Assembly: GCA_016235555.1 (NCBI GenBank)
Contig: JACRKC010000114.1
Coordinates: 62,001 to 126,000 of the forward strand
Origin: Verrucomicrobiota bacterium
Lineage (GTDB): Bacteria; Verrucomicrobiota; Verrucomicrobiia; Opitutales; Opitutaceae
DNA length: 64,000 nt
Direction: 5' to 3'
Below are positions 24,173-34,209 of the stretch, in pieces. Position numbers and translations under genes: made by a program. The first letter of the stretch is position 1; every line of letters starts with the position of its first letter. Under the pieces are notes generated by a model. The model was given only the letters and a program-made list of their open reading frames with translations, was not told where the DNA came from and made no database searches.

Positions 24173-27100
24173 TTATTGCAGCGCATGGGTCGAGCAATTG
24201 CAGGCGTCGCCGCCGTCGTGATAGATGGATTGGTATTCGCGGGCGGCGCGCTCCTCGAGGGCGCGAAGCACGCGGAGAACGTTGGGCGGCTCGGCGGCCG
24301 GCGGCTCGCCACCGCGACGCGCCGCACCCGCCGGTGCGCCGGCGCCACCGGCCAGCGCGCGAGAACGCTCGGTCAGGGCTTTTTGCGCGAGGGCCTCGCG
24401 CTCGGTCGTCGCGGCCTTGCGCAGCGCGGCATCGTCGTCGAGCGAGAAGTAGCAACGCCCGTCGATCCACGTTTGCTCGGCGCGCGTGTAGGTGGAGAGC
24501 GGGCTCGCGCTCCAGATCACGAAGTCGGCGTCCTTGCCGACCTCGAGCGAGCCCACGCGATCGTCGATGCGGAGCTGCTTGGCGGGATTGAGCGTGACGA
24601 ACTTGAGCGCCTCCTCTTCGGGCACGCCGCCGTATTTCATGGCCTTGGCGGCCTCGGTGTTGAGGCGGCGGGCGAGTTCGTTGTCGTCGGAGTTGAATGA
24701 CACCACGACGCCGGCCGAGTGCATGAGCGCACCGTCGTAGGGAATCGCATCGCCGACCTCGGCCTTGTAGGCCCACCAATCGGTGAAGCACGAGCCGCCG
24801 GCGCCGAGCTTCGCGATCTCGTCGGCGACCTTGTAGCCCTCGAGAATGTGCTGAAATGTCGCCACGGTGAGCTTCTCGCGCTGCGCGAGCCGGATGAACA
24901 TCAGCACCTCGTCCTGCCGGTAGGAATGGATGTGGATCACGCGCTCGCCCTTGAGCATCTCGAGCGCGGATTCGAGGCGGAGGTTGCGGCGCGGCGGGAG
25001 TGCGGCGCCCTCCTTGTAGTCCTTCCACTGGCGTTCGTAGTCGCGCGCCTGCGCAAACGTATCGGCCATGATCTGCTCGACGCCCATGCGCGTGGCCGGA
25101 TAGCGCAGCGTCGTGCCGGGGGTGAGCGTGCGATTCGACTGCTTCACGTTTTCGCCGAGGGCAAACTTCACGCCGGGCTTGGCGCCGGCGAACTTCAGTC
25201 CCTCGGGGAGTGCGCCCCAGCGGAGTTTGATGACTTGATTCTGGCCGCCCATCGGGTTGGCGGAACCGTGAAGGATGTTGGCCACGGTCACACCGCCGCC
25301 GAGCTGGCGGTAGATGCTCACGTCCGTGGCATCGAGCACGTCGCCCACGCGCACTTCGACCGTGACGGCGCTGCCGCCCTCGTTGACGCCGCGTGATACC
25401 GCGGTGTGCGAATGGCAATCGATCAGGCCCGCGGTCACGTGTTTTCCTGCGGCATCGATTACCACCGCGCCAGCCGGCGGCGTAAGATTTTTCGCCACCT
25501 TCTCGATCTTGCCGGAATGCACCAACAAGTCGGCTCCGGCCACGCGCCCAAGGGAGCCGCTGGTCCAAATCGTGGCATTCTTCACCAAGATCCATTCCGG
25601 CTGTGCTGGAATACCCGACCGCGCATACGCGCCCGCCGGCCACGCCTCGGCGGTCGCGAGCAGCTTTTCCTCGCGGGGCGCGGGTGGTGTGGTTTTTTCG
25701 GCCGCCGCCGAGCGTTCCGCGCTCCAGCGAAACGCCGTGCCATCTGGCAGCAAACCCGTGCCGTCGATCGTGCCGCCGGTCCCGGCGGGGACGACCGTGC
25801 CGGCGAGGCGCACCGTGCCCTTCGCGTCCTTGCCCTGAAACAAATCCGCCGGCGCGAGCAACGTGAGCTGGCCACGCGACTGCGCGAGGGTCAGGTCCTT
25901 GTCCCCCAACCGCGCCCGCGGGCGACCACCGGTCGACGGCCCGCCGGGACCACCCGTCACCCGGCTTTCGATGCGCAGCTCCTCCGGCGCGGTTGCGCCG
26001 CGCCACGCGACTTTCCATGTGCCGCGCGCGTCGATCCGCTGCGCGGCCTCGGTCTCGAAGTGAATGCCGTCCACCCACAACTCGGTGACTTCCGCCGTGC
26101 TGTCGGCGGCAAACAAATCGCCGCTGGCCACCAGCAGGTGGCCGAGCTTGCCCGGCGCGATCGTGCCCACGAGATCCGCCACGCCCAGCATCTGCGCGGG
26201 AGTCGTGGTGAGCGCGGCCAGCGCCGCATCGGGCGCGAAGCCACGTTTCACGGCGAGGCGCACCGCCGGCCAGAACTGCGAATCCGGCGCACGCAATCCC
26301 GCCGTGGTGAACGCCACCGGCACTCCTTTGGCCGCGAGCCGCGCGGCGTTTGCTGGCGCCAGCTCCCAGTGTTGCAGGGTCGATAGCGCGACATCCGCCG
26401 CCTTTTCCGGCGTCTCCACCTCGGGCACCGTCGGGAAATTCAACGGCACAATCACGGGAGTCTTTTTCTCCGCAAGCGAGGCCGCCATCCGGTATTCCGT
26501 CCCGCGGCCGCGCAACACCGCGCGAAGCTTGAATTCGTCGGCAATCTTCTGTGCCCGGAGGAGATCCAACTCATCCGCGGCATCAAACACCACCGGCTTT
26601 GCCCCGGCGACGCAGCCCTGCAGCGCTTGCAGCGACGCATTGGCCTCCGGCCGTTGCAACGCCGTGTTCCGCGCCCGCGCCGCCACCGCCGCCCCGTGCC
26701 ATTGCGCGTCGAGCAGCGTCTGGCGGATCAGGGCGATGCAGCCCATGAGCGAACTCGGATAGCCCGCACCAAATCCCCCCAGCTCGAAGGCGACGTGCTG
26801 CGCGATATTTGGCCGCAAGAGCGTCGCACCCGGCCCCCGTCCGCTCAGGCTCACCAGCGCGCTTTCGCCCCGGAAAATCCCCCGTCCCGGCGCCACCGCC
26901 GCGGAAGCGAATCCAAGTTCACGCAATGCCGACGCCCCGCGGTCGTCCGCCACGAGAACCCTGGCCATGTCGCGCTCGGGCGTCACCCGCGGATTCCACG
27001 AGCGCGCCACTGCTGCCGGCGGCATCGTTTCGGTTGGCGTCGCCGGCACCGCCCCGCGACCACCGCGACGACCGCCCTCCCCCTCGACGGCGGTGGTTTC

Positions 27101-27418
27101 CGCCTTGAGCCCCGCCGGCGCATGCACTTCGGAAAGCGGCTCGACGAAGCCCGCATAGACCGTCTTCCCGTCGGCCGGCCACAGCCGGGCATCGGCCGGG
27201 ACCTTCACCGCAGGTTCGGCACCGACCGCCTCGATCAGGCCATCCCGCAAGACCACCGTGCCGCGTTCGATCACGGCACCGGGCGCCGTCACGATCCGCG
27301 CACCCGTGATGGCGTGCACGCGCGGGCTGGCGTCCCGCAGCCCCTCCACGGGAGTGGTTGCCACCTGGGCGGGCAGCGTCGCAAGCGAGCATCCGCTGAG
27401 GAAAAGCCAACGCGCCAT
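24173..27418 (-). CDS. Large exported protein with two tandem amidohydrolase domains
   Basis: A 1081-residue protein. Residues about 30-430 form a first amidohydrolase-like domain whose barrel entry reads GKTVYAGFVEPLSEVHA, without HxH. Residues about 590-990 form a second one with a complete metal motif, AGLIDCHSHTAVSRG, followed by the metal-site strands VIHIHSYRQDE and SFNSDDNELA, then VGSLEVGKDADFVIWSAS. So only the second domain looks able to bind metal. ATG 27418 is preferred: AGGA lies just upstream, and it gives a short signal with a lipobox-like LSGC at 7-10, perhaps an anchored lipoprotein. It probably hydrolyses amide or cyclic peptide bonds, together with the S10 peptidase. Confidence 0.85.
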   Translation of the reverse strand: MARWLFLSGCSLATLPAQVATTPVEGLRDASPRVHAITGARIVTAPGAVIERGTVVLRDGLIEAVGAEPAVKVPADARLWPADGKTVYAGFVEPLSEVHAPAGLKAETTAVEGEGGRRGGRGAVPATPTETMPPAAVARSWNPRVTPERDMARVLVADDRGASALRELGFASAAVAPGRGIFRGESALVSLSGRGPGATLLRPNIAQHVAFELGGFGAGYPSSLMGCIALIRQTLLDAQWHGAAVAARARNTALQRPEANASLQALQGCVAGAKPVVFDAADELDLLRAQKIADEFKLRAVLRGRGTEYRMAASLAEKKTPVIVPLNFPTVPEVETPEKAADVALSTLQHWELAPANAARLAAKGVPVAFTTAGLRAPDSQFWPAVRLAVKRGFAPDAALAALTTTPAQMLGVADLVGTIAPGKLGHLLVASGDLFAADSTAEVTELWVDGIHFETEAAQRIDARGTWKVAWRGATAPEELRIESRVTGGPGGPSTGGRPRARLGDKDLTLAQSRGQLTLLAPADLFQGKDAKGTVRLAGTVVPAGTGGTIDGTGLLPDGTAFRWSAERSAAAEKTTPPAPREEKLLATAEAWPAGAYARSGIPAQPEWILVKNATIWTSGSLGRVAGADLLVHSGKIEKVAKNLTPPAGAVVIDAAGKHVTAGLIDCHSHTAVSRGVNEGGSAVTVEVRVGDVLDATDVSIYRQLGGGVTVANILHGSANPMGGQNQVIKLRWGALPEGLKFAGAKPGVKFALGENVKQSNRTLTPGTTLRYPATRMGVEQIMADTFAQARDYERQWKDYKEGAALPPRRNLRLESALEMLKGERVIHIHSYRQDEVLMFIRLAQREKLTVATFQHILEGYKVADEIAKLGAGGSCFTDWWAYKAEVGDAIPYDGALMHSAGVVVSFNSDDNELARRLNTEAAKAMKYGGVPEEEALKFVTLNPAKQLRIDDRVGSLEVGKDADFVIWSASPLSTYTRAEQTWIDGRCYFSLDDDAALRKAATTEREALAQKALTERSRALAGGAGAPAGAARRGGEPPAAEPPNVLRVLRALEERAAREYQSIYHDGGDACNCSTHALQ

Positions 27419-27716
27419 CCGTCCTAGATGCGCGGCACGGGGGGAACAAGGCCGACCGGAATCATTGAGCATGGGAAAGCCGCCGCAGCGCGACGGAAGG
27501 CGCGAGGCAAGGGACTGCATATGACACTAGCAATCCCCTTTTTGCGCAGCCGTTCCCGCGTCGAGTTTTCGCGTCACCTTTTGGAAATCGCCGCGTCTTT
27601 GCGCCCGCGCAACACCGCTTCTGCCGATGCCCGCGAAAATTATTTTGCGGACGAAGATTCGTGTCGCGCGCGGCGAAACTTCCTTCAACTCTCCACGTCC
27701 CCCACACCACTACCTC
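27419..27716. other. Divergent spacer between amidohydrolase and MacA-like genes
   Basis: Just under 300 bp with no convincing gene. It must hold the promoters of both directions. Around 27560-27610 it is built from T/C-rich words such as CGCGTCTTTGCGCC, like the loose word repeats elsewhere, but no clear dyad or promoter boxes stand out. Confidence 0.4.
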
Positions 27717-29258
27717 ATGGCTAAATCGAAAAGCTACGGCGGTCTCGTTTTCCTCCTCATTGTCCTGGTCGGCGGCGGTGCCGGCGCCTGGTTCTATTTC
27801 AACAAGGCGGCCGACAAGCAGCCGGAATTCACCACGGTGAAAGTCACCCGCGGCGACATCATCCAGTCCGTCACCGCCACGGGCGATCTCCAGCCCGTGG
27901 TGACGGTCGACATCGGCGCGCAAGTCTCCGGTCAGATCAAAGAGGTGTTGGTCGATTACAACTCCAAGGTTAAGGCCGGTGATGTGCTCGCCAAGATCGA
28001 CGAGTCCACGCCCACGCAGCGGCTCAACCAGGCGAAGGCGGACCTCGAATCCGCCAAGGCCAACAACCGCCTCCTGACCGTCAATGCCGAGCGCCAGCGC
28101 GATCTCTTCGCCAAGAACCTCGTCGCCCAATCGGAACTCGATAGCGTCGAGGCCCAGCTCGCGCAATCGTCCGCCACTCTTCTGACCCGCACCGCCGCCG
28201 TCGAAAATGCCAAGCTCGACCTGGATCGCTGCACCATCACCGCCCCCATCGACGGCATGGTGCTCGACCGCAAGACCGACAAGGGTCGCACCGTCAACGC
28301 GAGCATGAATGCGCCCACGCTCTTCACCCTCGTCAACGATCTCACCAAGATGCAGATCAATGCCGCGGTGGCCGAGGCCGACGTCGGCCTGATCTCCGAG
28401 GGTCAGCCCGTGAAATTCACCGTCGACGCGTTTCCCAACCGCTCCTTCAACGGTATCGTCCGCATGGTGCGCAATGCCGCCAGCGCCAACCAGAGCGTCG
28501 TCTCCTACGCCACCATCATCGACGTCACCAACGACGACTTGAAGCTCAAGCCCGGCATGACCGCCAACGTCTCGATCATCGTTTCGCAGAAAACCGATGT
28601 CATCCGCGTGGCCAACCAATCGCTCCGCGTGCGCATCCCGCAGGAACTTCTGCCCAAGACGGTGGCGGCGGCCGCCCCCGGCACCAAAGGCGGCAAGGAC
28701 GGCAAAGCCGGCGAAAAAGGCGGCCCGGCGATGACCGATGACGAAACCCGCCGTTCGATGATGGAGATCATGGCCGCCGTCGGCTTCCAACGCGGCTCGC
28801 CCGCTTCTCCCGACCAGATTGAAAAGGCCAAGACCATGGCGAAGGAGAAAGGGCTCGATCCCGATATGGTCGCCGCGCGGATGTCGATGCCCGGCGGTCG
28901 CGGCAAAGGCGGACGCGGCGGTGGCGACCGCGGCGGTGGTGGCGGCGGTTTCGGGGGTGGTGGCGGCGGTGGCGGCGGCGACCGTGGCTTCAACAACACC
29001 ATCGTCACCCGCACCGTTTACAAAATGGCCGACGTGACCGGCAAAGAGAAGAAATTCGACCCCGTGTCCGCGAAACTCGGCATCTCCGATGGCATCAACA
29101 CCGAGGTCATCGAGGGCCTCGCGGAAGGCGACGTCCTGGTCACCAACGTCACCCTGCCCGGCGCCGCCGCTCCGGTTCTCCAAGCTCCCGGCGGCATGAA
29201 CAATCCCTTCCAAGGCGGCGGGCGCGGCCCCCCCGGCATGAGCGGTCGCGGACGTTAA
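27717..29258 (+). CDS. MacA-like periplasmic adaptor subunit with Gly-rich insert
   Basis: A 513-residue membrane fusion protein. One N-terminal membrane anchor (GGLVFLLIVLVGGGAGAWFYF, about residues 8-28) precedes the beta-barrel and lipoyl halves (VTATGDLQPVVTVDIGAQVSG, quoted in part; TAPIDGMVLDRK) around an alpha-hairpin (residues about 100-170). The C-terminal half is odd: a charged helical insert (about 335-390) and then a run of about 35 residues that is almost all Gly with Arg and Lys (nucleotides 28894-28988). The DNA of that insert is a GGC/GGT repeat tract. The downstream ATPase and MacB-type permease make a MacAB-like exporter. Confidence 0.9.
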   Translation: MAKSKSYGGLVFLLIVLVGGGAGAWFYFNKAADKQPEFTTVKVTRGDIIQSVTATGDLQPVVTVDIGAQVSGQIKEVLVDYNSKVKAGDVLAKIDESTPTQRLNQAKADLESAKANNRLLTVNAERQRDLFAKNLVAQSELDSVEAQLAQSSATLLTRTAAVENAKLDLDRCTITAPIDGMVLDRKTDKGRTVNASMNAPTLFTLVNDLTKMQINAAVAEADVGLISEGQPVKFTVDAFPNRSFNGIVRMVRNAASANQSVVSYATIIDVTNDDLKLKPGMTANVSIIVSQKTDVIRVANQSLRVRIPQELLPKTVAAAAPGTKGGKDGKAGEKGGPAMTDDETRRSMMEIMAAVGFQRGSPASPDQIEKAKTMAKEKGLDPDMVAARMSMPGGRGKGGRGGGDRGGGGGGFGGGGGGGGGDRGFNNTIVTRTVYKMADVTGKEKKFDPVSAKLGISDGINTEVIEGLAEGDVLVTNVTLPGAAAPVLQAPGGMNNPFQGGGRGPPGMSGRGR

Positions 29259-29285
29259 GCCCCGTCCACTCACGTGTCCTCCACG

Positions 29286-30062
<777 letters not shown>

Positions 30063-30068
30063 TTTGCC

Positions 30069-31277
30069 ATGAGATTCACGAACACCCTCCTCGTCGCGCT
30101 CCGGGCCCTTCGGCGCAACAAGATGCGCTCGGTTCTCACGGCTCTCGGCATCATCATCGGCATCGGGGCCGTCATCACCATTGTCAGCATGGGCAACGGC
30201 GCCAAGGCCCGGGTCGAGGCCCAGGTCGCCGCCCTCGGCCAGAACATCATCACGGTCTATCCCGGCAGCTTCTCGTCGGGCGGCATGCGTGGTGGGTTCG
30301 GCTCGTCGGCCACTCTCACCGTGGAAGACGCCGAGGCCATCGCCGCCGAAATCGAGGACATCGATGGTGTCAGCCCCGAAGTCCGCGACCGTAATCAGGT
30401 TCTCGCCAACGGCCTCAACTGGAACACCTCGGTCAACGGCGAGTCGCCCGACTACCCTTACATCAAGAACTGGCCCATCGTGCAGGGCGCCATGTTCAGC
30501 GATCAGGACGTCAAGTCCCTCGCCAAGGTGTGCGTCATCGGCAAGACCGTCGTCGATCAACTCTTCCCGAACGAGGATCCGATCGGGCAGACGCTCCGCA
30601 TCCGCAATCTCCCGTTCCGCGTCGTCGGCGTGCTCGATGTGAAGGGCTTCAGCCTCTTCGGCTCCGATCAGGACGATGTCGTCATCATTCCCTACACGTC
30701 GCACATGCGCCGCGTATCGCGGCGCGCCAACATTTCGTCGATCCTCGTCCAGGGCGCTTCGCCGGAAAAACTCGACGTCGTCAAGCAGCGCATCGAAGAC
30801 CTCCTCACCCAGCGCCGCCGCGGCCGTGAGCCGGATTTCACCGTGCGCACCCAGGAGGAAATCGCCCAGACCGCGACCGAAACTTCCAAGACCATGACGC
30901 TCCTGCTCGGCGGCATCGCGGTCGTCTCACTCATCGTCGGCGGCATCGGCGTCATGAACATCATGCTTGTGTCCGTGACCGAGCGCACCCGCGAGATTGG
31001 CATCCGCCTCGCCATCGGCGCGCACGGCCGGGATGTGCTCACGCAATTCCTCATCGAGGCTGTGTTGCTCTCCGTGCTCGGCGGCGTCCTCGGCATCCTC
31101 TGCGGCGTCGGCGCCTCGGAATTTGCCTCGGCGTATTTCGGCATGCCCACCTTGGTGTCGCCCGGCTCGATCGTGGCTGCCGTCGGATTCTCGACCGCCA
31201 TCGGCGTCTTCTTCGGTTTTTATCCGGCCCGCAAAGCCGCCCAGCTCGACCCGATCGAAGCCCTGCGTTACGAATAG
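30069..31277 (+). CDS. MacB-like ABC transporter permease
   Basis: A 402-residue permease: one N-terminal helix (LTALGIIIGIGAVITIVSMG) after the amphipathic RRNKMRSVL segment, a large periplasmic MacB_PCD domain (about 45-260), then three C-terminal helices of the FtsX type (GGIAVVSLIVGGIGVMNIML, the ERTREIGIRLAIGA motif, and the last two helices). MacB pumps mechanotransmit substrate from the periplasm through an outer membrane duct; no TolC-like gene is in the operon. Third gene of the adaptor-ATPase-permease set. Confidence 0.95.
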   Translation: MRFTNTLLVALRALRRNKMRSVLTALGIIIGIGAVITIVSMGNGAKARVEAQVAALGQNIITVYPGSFSSGGMRGGFGSSATLTVEDAEAIAAEIEDIDGVSPEVRDRNQVLANGLNWNTSVNGESPDYPYIKNWPIVQGAMFSDQDVKSLAKVCVIGKTVVDQLFPNEDPIGQTLRIRNLPFRVVGVLDVKGFSLFGSDQDDVVIIPYTSHMRRVSRRANISSILVQGASPEKLDVVKQRIEDLLTQRRRGREPDFTVRTQEEIAQTATETSKTMTLLLGGIAVVSLIVGGIGVMNIMLVSVTERTREIGIRLAIGAHGRDVLTQFLIEAVLLSVLGGVLGILCGVGASEFASAYFGMPTLVSPGSIVAAVGFSTAIGVFFGFYPARKAAQLDPIEALRYE

Positions 31278-31593
31278 GCGCGTCCGGCCACGACGGGCTG
31301 TGTCTCGACCGCCCGGAGGGGCGACAGTTGATCGCCCGGGGCGCCCAGCCCTGGGTTTCTTGTTGATATACAGAGCGTCAGAAGTTGCCGGCCGAGATTG
31401 GCCATCGCGTAGCGGCGGGCGTCCCCGCCCGCCGACTCTGCCGCATGGGGACCGGCAGGCGCAGGGACGCCTGCCTCTACATCACGTCTTCTGACTCCCT
31501 GTGTAGTAAACCAAGCCCTGCAAGGGCCACACTCCGTGCCATGACCGCTTCCCCGCTTGCCACCACGCGCCCTCTGCGTGTGTTTGCCGACGC
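31278..31593. other. Spacer between the MacAB-like and importer operons
   Basis: 316 bp without a credible gene. It holds a GC-rich hairpin soon after the permease stop (31340-31362, CCCGGGGC...CCCTGGG followed by TTTCTTGTT, a possible terminator), the REP-like pair at 31409-31480, and an outer TCAGAAG...CTTCTGA pair (31379-31496) around that pair. I looked for a thiamine-pyrophosphate riboswitch because of the downstream importer and did not find its conserved CTGAGA and ACCTGA segments. Confidence 0.5.
31409..31480. repeat. GTAG...CTAC palindromic repeat pair
   Basis: GTAG (31409) heads the hairpin GGCGGGCGTCCCCGCCCGCC; a second hairpin GGCAGGCGCAGGGACGCC(TGCC) ends in CTAC at 31477-31480. 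The first hairpin recurs nearly unchanged at 55197-55221. Confidence 0.9.
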
Positions 31594-32364
31594 ATGTCCG
31601 CGCCGCCCATCGTCGAGTTCCGCGAAGTCACCAAGCGCTTCGGTGCCGGCCCGCTTGTGCTCGACCGCCTGAGCCTCGCCGCGCAACCCGGCGAGTTCGT
31701 GTCTCTGATCGGCCCGAGCGGCTGCGGCAAGTCCACCATCCTCCGCCTCATCGCCGGCCTCAGCGCGCCTTCCGGCGGCACGCTCACCGTCGACGGCATG
31801 ACGCCCGACGACGCCGCGGCCGAGCTCGCCTTCGTGTTTCAGGAACCGACACTCCTCCCCTGGCTCACCGTCGCAAAAAACGTCGAGCTCGCCCTGAAAC
31901 TCCGCGGCGTCCCGGCCGCGGACCACGCCGTCCTTCGCCAGCGCGTGCTCGACCTCGTCCGCCTCGGCGACCGTGGCGATGCGTTTCCCCGCCAGCTCTC
32001 CGGCGGCCAGAAGATGCGCGTCTCCCTCGCCCGCGCCCTCGCCCTCACGCCGAAAATTCTCCTGCTCGACGAACCGTTCGGCGCTCTCGACGAAATGACC
32101 CGCGAGCACCTCAACGAAGAGTTGCTCGCCATCCGCGGCGCCGCGGCGTGGACCGCCTTCTTCGTCACGCACTCCGTGGCCGAGGCCGTGTTTCTCTCCA
32201 ACCGCATCCTCGTCCTCGCCGCCAACCCCGGCCGCGTGCACACCGAGATTCGCGTCGCCCTGCCCTACCCGCGCACCGAGGAGACGCGCCTTTCGCGCCC
32301 CTACCACGACCTCGTCGCCGACGTGTCGCGCATCCTGCGCACCGCCGAGTCCGCCGCCGCCTGA
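31594..32364 (+). CDS. ABC importer ATP-binding protein, SsuB/TauB/ThiZ-like
   Basis: A 256-residue ATPase of the nitrate/sulfonate/taurine/pyrimidine importer group. Walker A GPSGCGKST at 40-48, FVFQEPTLLPWLTV Q-loop region, signature LSGGQKMR, Walker B ILLLDEPFGALD and FFVTHSVAEAVFLS. Its stop is 3 bp before the permease start. The substrate-binding partner is two genes downstream. Confidence 0.93.
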   Translation: MSAPPIVEFREVTKRFGAGPLVLDRLSLAAQPGEFVSLIGPSGCGKSTILRLIAGLSAPSGGTLTVDGMTPDDAAAELAFVFQEPTLLPWLTVAKNVELALKLRGVPAADHAVLRQRVLDLVRLGDRGDAFPRQLSGGQKMRVSLARALALTPKILLLDEPFGALDEMTREHLNEELLAIRGAAAWTAFFVTHSVAEAVFLSNRILVLAANPGRVHTEIRVALPYPRTEETRLSRPYHDLVADVSRILRTAESAAA

Positions 32365-32367
32365 GTC

Positions 32368-33159
32368 ATGTCGCGCAAGCTGCTCAACGTCCTCCTCCCC
32401 GCCGCCATCGGCGCCCTCGTGATCGCGGCGTGGTATGGCGTGCGCTTCGCGCTCTCCGACGACACGAAGTTCCTCCTGCCCGCGCCCGACCGCATCGTCG
32501 CCGCGCTGATCGAACAATGGCCCGACCTCGGCCGTGCCGCCTACAACACCACCGAAGGCGCGCTGCTCGGCTTCGGTCTCTCGATCACCGTCAGCTTCGT
32601 GCTGGCGATCCTGCTCTCGCTGTCGCCGTGGGTCCGTGTGGGCCTCTATCCCTACCTTATGATCCTTCAGATGACACCCGTGATCGTGATCGCCCCGATC
32701 CTCGTGCTGTGGGTCGGCGCCGGATTGAAGAGCGTCACGCTCATCACGTTTCTCATCTGTTTTTTCCCGCTCGTCGTGAACACCACGCAGGGCCTCGTCT
32801 CCACCGACCGCCACCTCGTCGAGCTTTTCGCCATGTGGCGCGCCAGCCGCTGGCAGCAGCTCTGGCACCTGCGCGTGCCCGCGGCGCTGCCGTATTTTTT
32901 CACCGGCCTGCGCATCGCCGCCACGCTCGCCCCGATCGGCGCGCTCGTCGGCGATTACACCGCCGGCAGCTCCGCCGGCGATGGTGGCGGTCTCGGCTTC
33001 CAAACGATCATCTACTCGAACCAGGCGAAATATCCCGCCCTGTTCGCCACCGCCGCCGTCACCTGCGTGCTTGGCTTCATCTTCACCGCCGGGGTGCTTG
33101 CGCTGAGTTGGTTCGCGCTGCACCAGTGGCACGACTCCTACGAACGCCCTGACAAGTAA
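32368..33159 (+). CDS. ABC importer permease, SsuC/ThiX-like
   Basis: A 263-residue permease with about six membrane helices. The EAA-type cytoplasmic loop reads ELFAMWRASRWQQLWHLRVPAALPY (key residues RAS, LRVPAALPY), followed by GLRIAATLAPIGALVGDY, as in SsuC-like proteins. Between the ATPase and binding-protein genes with gaps of 3 and 6 bp. Confidence 0.93.
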   Translation: MSRKLLNVLLPAAIGALVIAAWYGVRFALSDDTKFLLPAPDRIVAALIEQWPDLGRAAYNTTEGALLGFGLSITVSFVLAILLSLSPWVRVGLYPYLMILQMTPVIVIAPILVLWVGAGLKSVTLITFLICFFPLVVNTTQGLVSTDRHLVELFAMWRASRWQQLWHLRVPAALPYFFTGLRIAATLAPIGALVGDYTAGSSAGDGGGLGFQTIIYSNQAKYPALFATAAVTCVLGFIFTAGVLALSWFALHQWHDSYERPDK

Positions 33160-33165
33160 CCTCCC

Positions 33166-34137
33166 ATGACCCGCCGCTTCTTTCTCCTTCTTGCTCTCAG
33201 CTCTCAACTCTCAGCTCTCAGCTACGCCGCTGCGGCGTTGACCAAAATCACCATCCAACTCGACTGGGTCGCCGAGCCCGAGCATGGCGGCCTCTACCAG
33301 GCGCTCGCCCGCGGCTTTTTCCGTGACGAGGGCCTCGACGTCACGCTCCTCCCCGGCGGCCCCGGCGCGCAGGTCCTCCCGAGCGTCGCGACCGGCAAAG
33401 CCGACATCGCGCAGGCCGACAGCTCCAACGTCCTCCTGCAACAAGCCGAGGGCCTCCCCTTCGTTCAGTTCGCCGCCGTGTTTCAAGACGACCCGTCCGG
33501 CATCCTCGTGCATGCTTCGAGTCCGGTGAAGAAATTCGAGGACCTCCAGGGTCGCACCATCATTGCGCGCCCGGCGTGGCCGTTCCTCAAGTTCATCGAG
33601 AAAAAATACCGCGTCACCTTCAGCATCGTGCCGCAGAATTTCTCGGTCGCCGCCTTCCTCGGCAACAAGGAGGCGCTCCAGCAGGGTTATTTCATCGCCG
33701 AGCCTTATCACATCGTGAACGCCGGCGGACAGATGCCGCGCTTCCTCTCCACCTGGGACGCCGGCTTCCGCTCCTACGCCGTTCTGGTCACGAACAAGAA
33801 ATTCGCCCGCGAACACCCCGCCGAACTCCGCGCGTTCGTGCGCGCCAACATCCGCGGCTGGCAGGACTACCTCACCGGCGACCCCACCGCCGCCCACGCT
33901 GCGCTCAAGGCCGCCAACAAGAGCAACGACGACGACTTCATGCGGTTCTCCCGCAAAATGATCATCGACGAGAAACTCGTCACCGGCCGCGACGCCGACG
34001 GCGGCCCCGCCAGAATCTGCCGCCTCGACCCCACCCGCTACGCCACGCAAATCGCGCAGCTCGAGGAACTCGGCATCCTCGCCAAAGGCAAAATCACCGC
34101 CGCCACCGCGATGACGACGGAGTTCCTGCCGAAATAG
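33166..34137 (+). CDS. ABC importer substrate-binding protein, NMT1/THI5-like
   Basis: A 323-residue periplasmic binding protein. Residues 1-23 are a signal peptide whose hydrophobic core is coded by four tandem CTCTCAG-like heptads. The mature start ITIQLDWVAEPEHGGLYQAL and GGPGAQVLPSVATGKADIAQAD are typical of the NMT1/ThiY branch, which carries thiamine pyrimidine precursors, riboflavin precursors or sulfonates. No thiamine gene or riboswitch is next to it, so the ligand is undecided. Confidence 0.9.
   Translation: MTRRFFLLLALSSQLSALSYAAAALTKITIQLDWVAEPEHGGLYQALARGFFRDEGLDVTLLPGGPGAQVLPSVATGKADIAQADSSNVLLQQAEGLPFVQFAAVFQDDPSGILVHASSPVKKFEDLQGRTIIARPAWPFLKFIEKKYRVTFSIVPQNFSVAAFLGNKEALQQGYFIAEPYHIVNAGGQMPRFLSTWDAGFRSYAVLVTNKKFAREHPAELRAFVRANIRGWQDYLTGDPTAAHAALKAANKSNDDDFMRFSRKMIIDEKLVTGRDADGGPARICRLDPTRYATQIAQLEELGILAKGKITAATAMTTEFLPK
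33194..33221 (+). repeat. Tandem heptanucleotide repeat inside a signal peptide
   Basis: Four CTCTCAG heptads in a row (the second has A at the last base). Because 7 is not a multiple of 3, the three frames alternate and give Leu-Ser-Gln/Ala-Leu, which is hydrophobic enough to serve as the signal core (ALSSQLSALS). Confidence 0.85.
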
Positions 34138-34209
34138 TGCGGCGCGTCAGCCCGCACTCGAGCATCGCAAAGCCATCCGTCGCGGTCCGCCGCGTCGCTT
34201 TTTTCATTT

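Noticed and set aside
24118-24348. Longer form of the 445-residue amidohydrolase starting at 24348
   Set aside because: It would overlap the coding end of the large amidohydrolase by about 175 bp and add an Arg/Pro-rich, non-protein-like N-terminus.
31278-31593. Thiamine riboswitch upstream of the ThiXYZ-like importer
   Set aside because: The conserved riboswitch segments are absent; the hairpins there are REP-like repeats.
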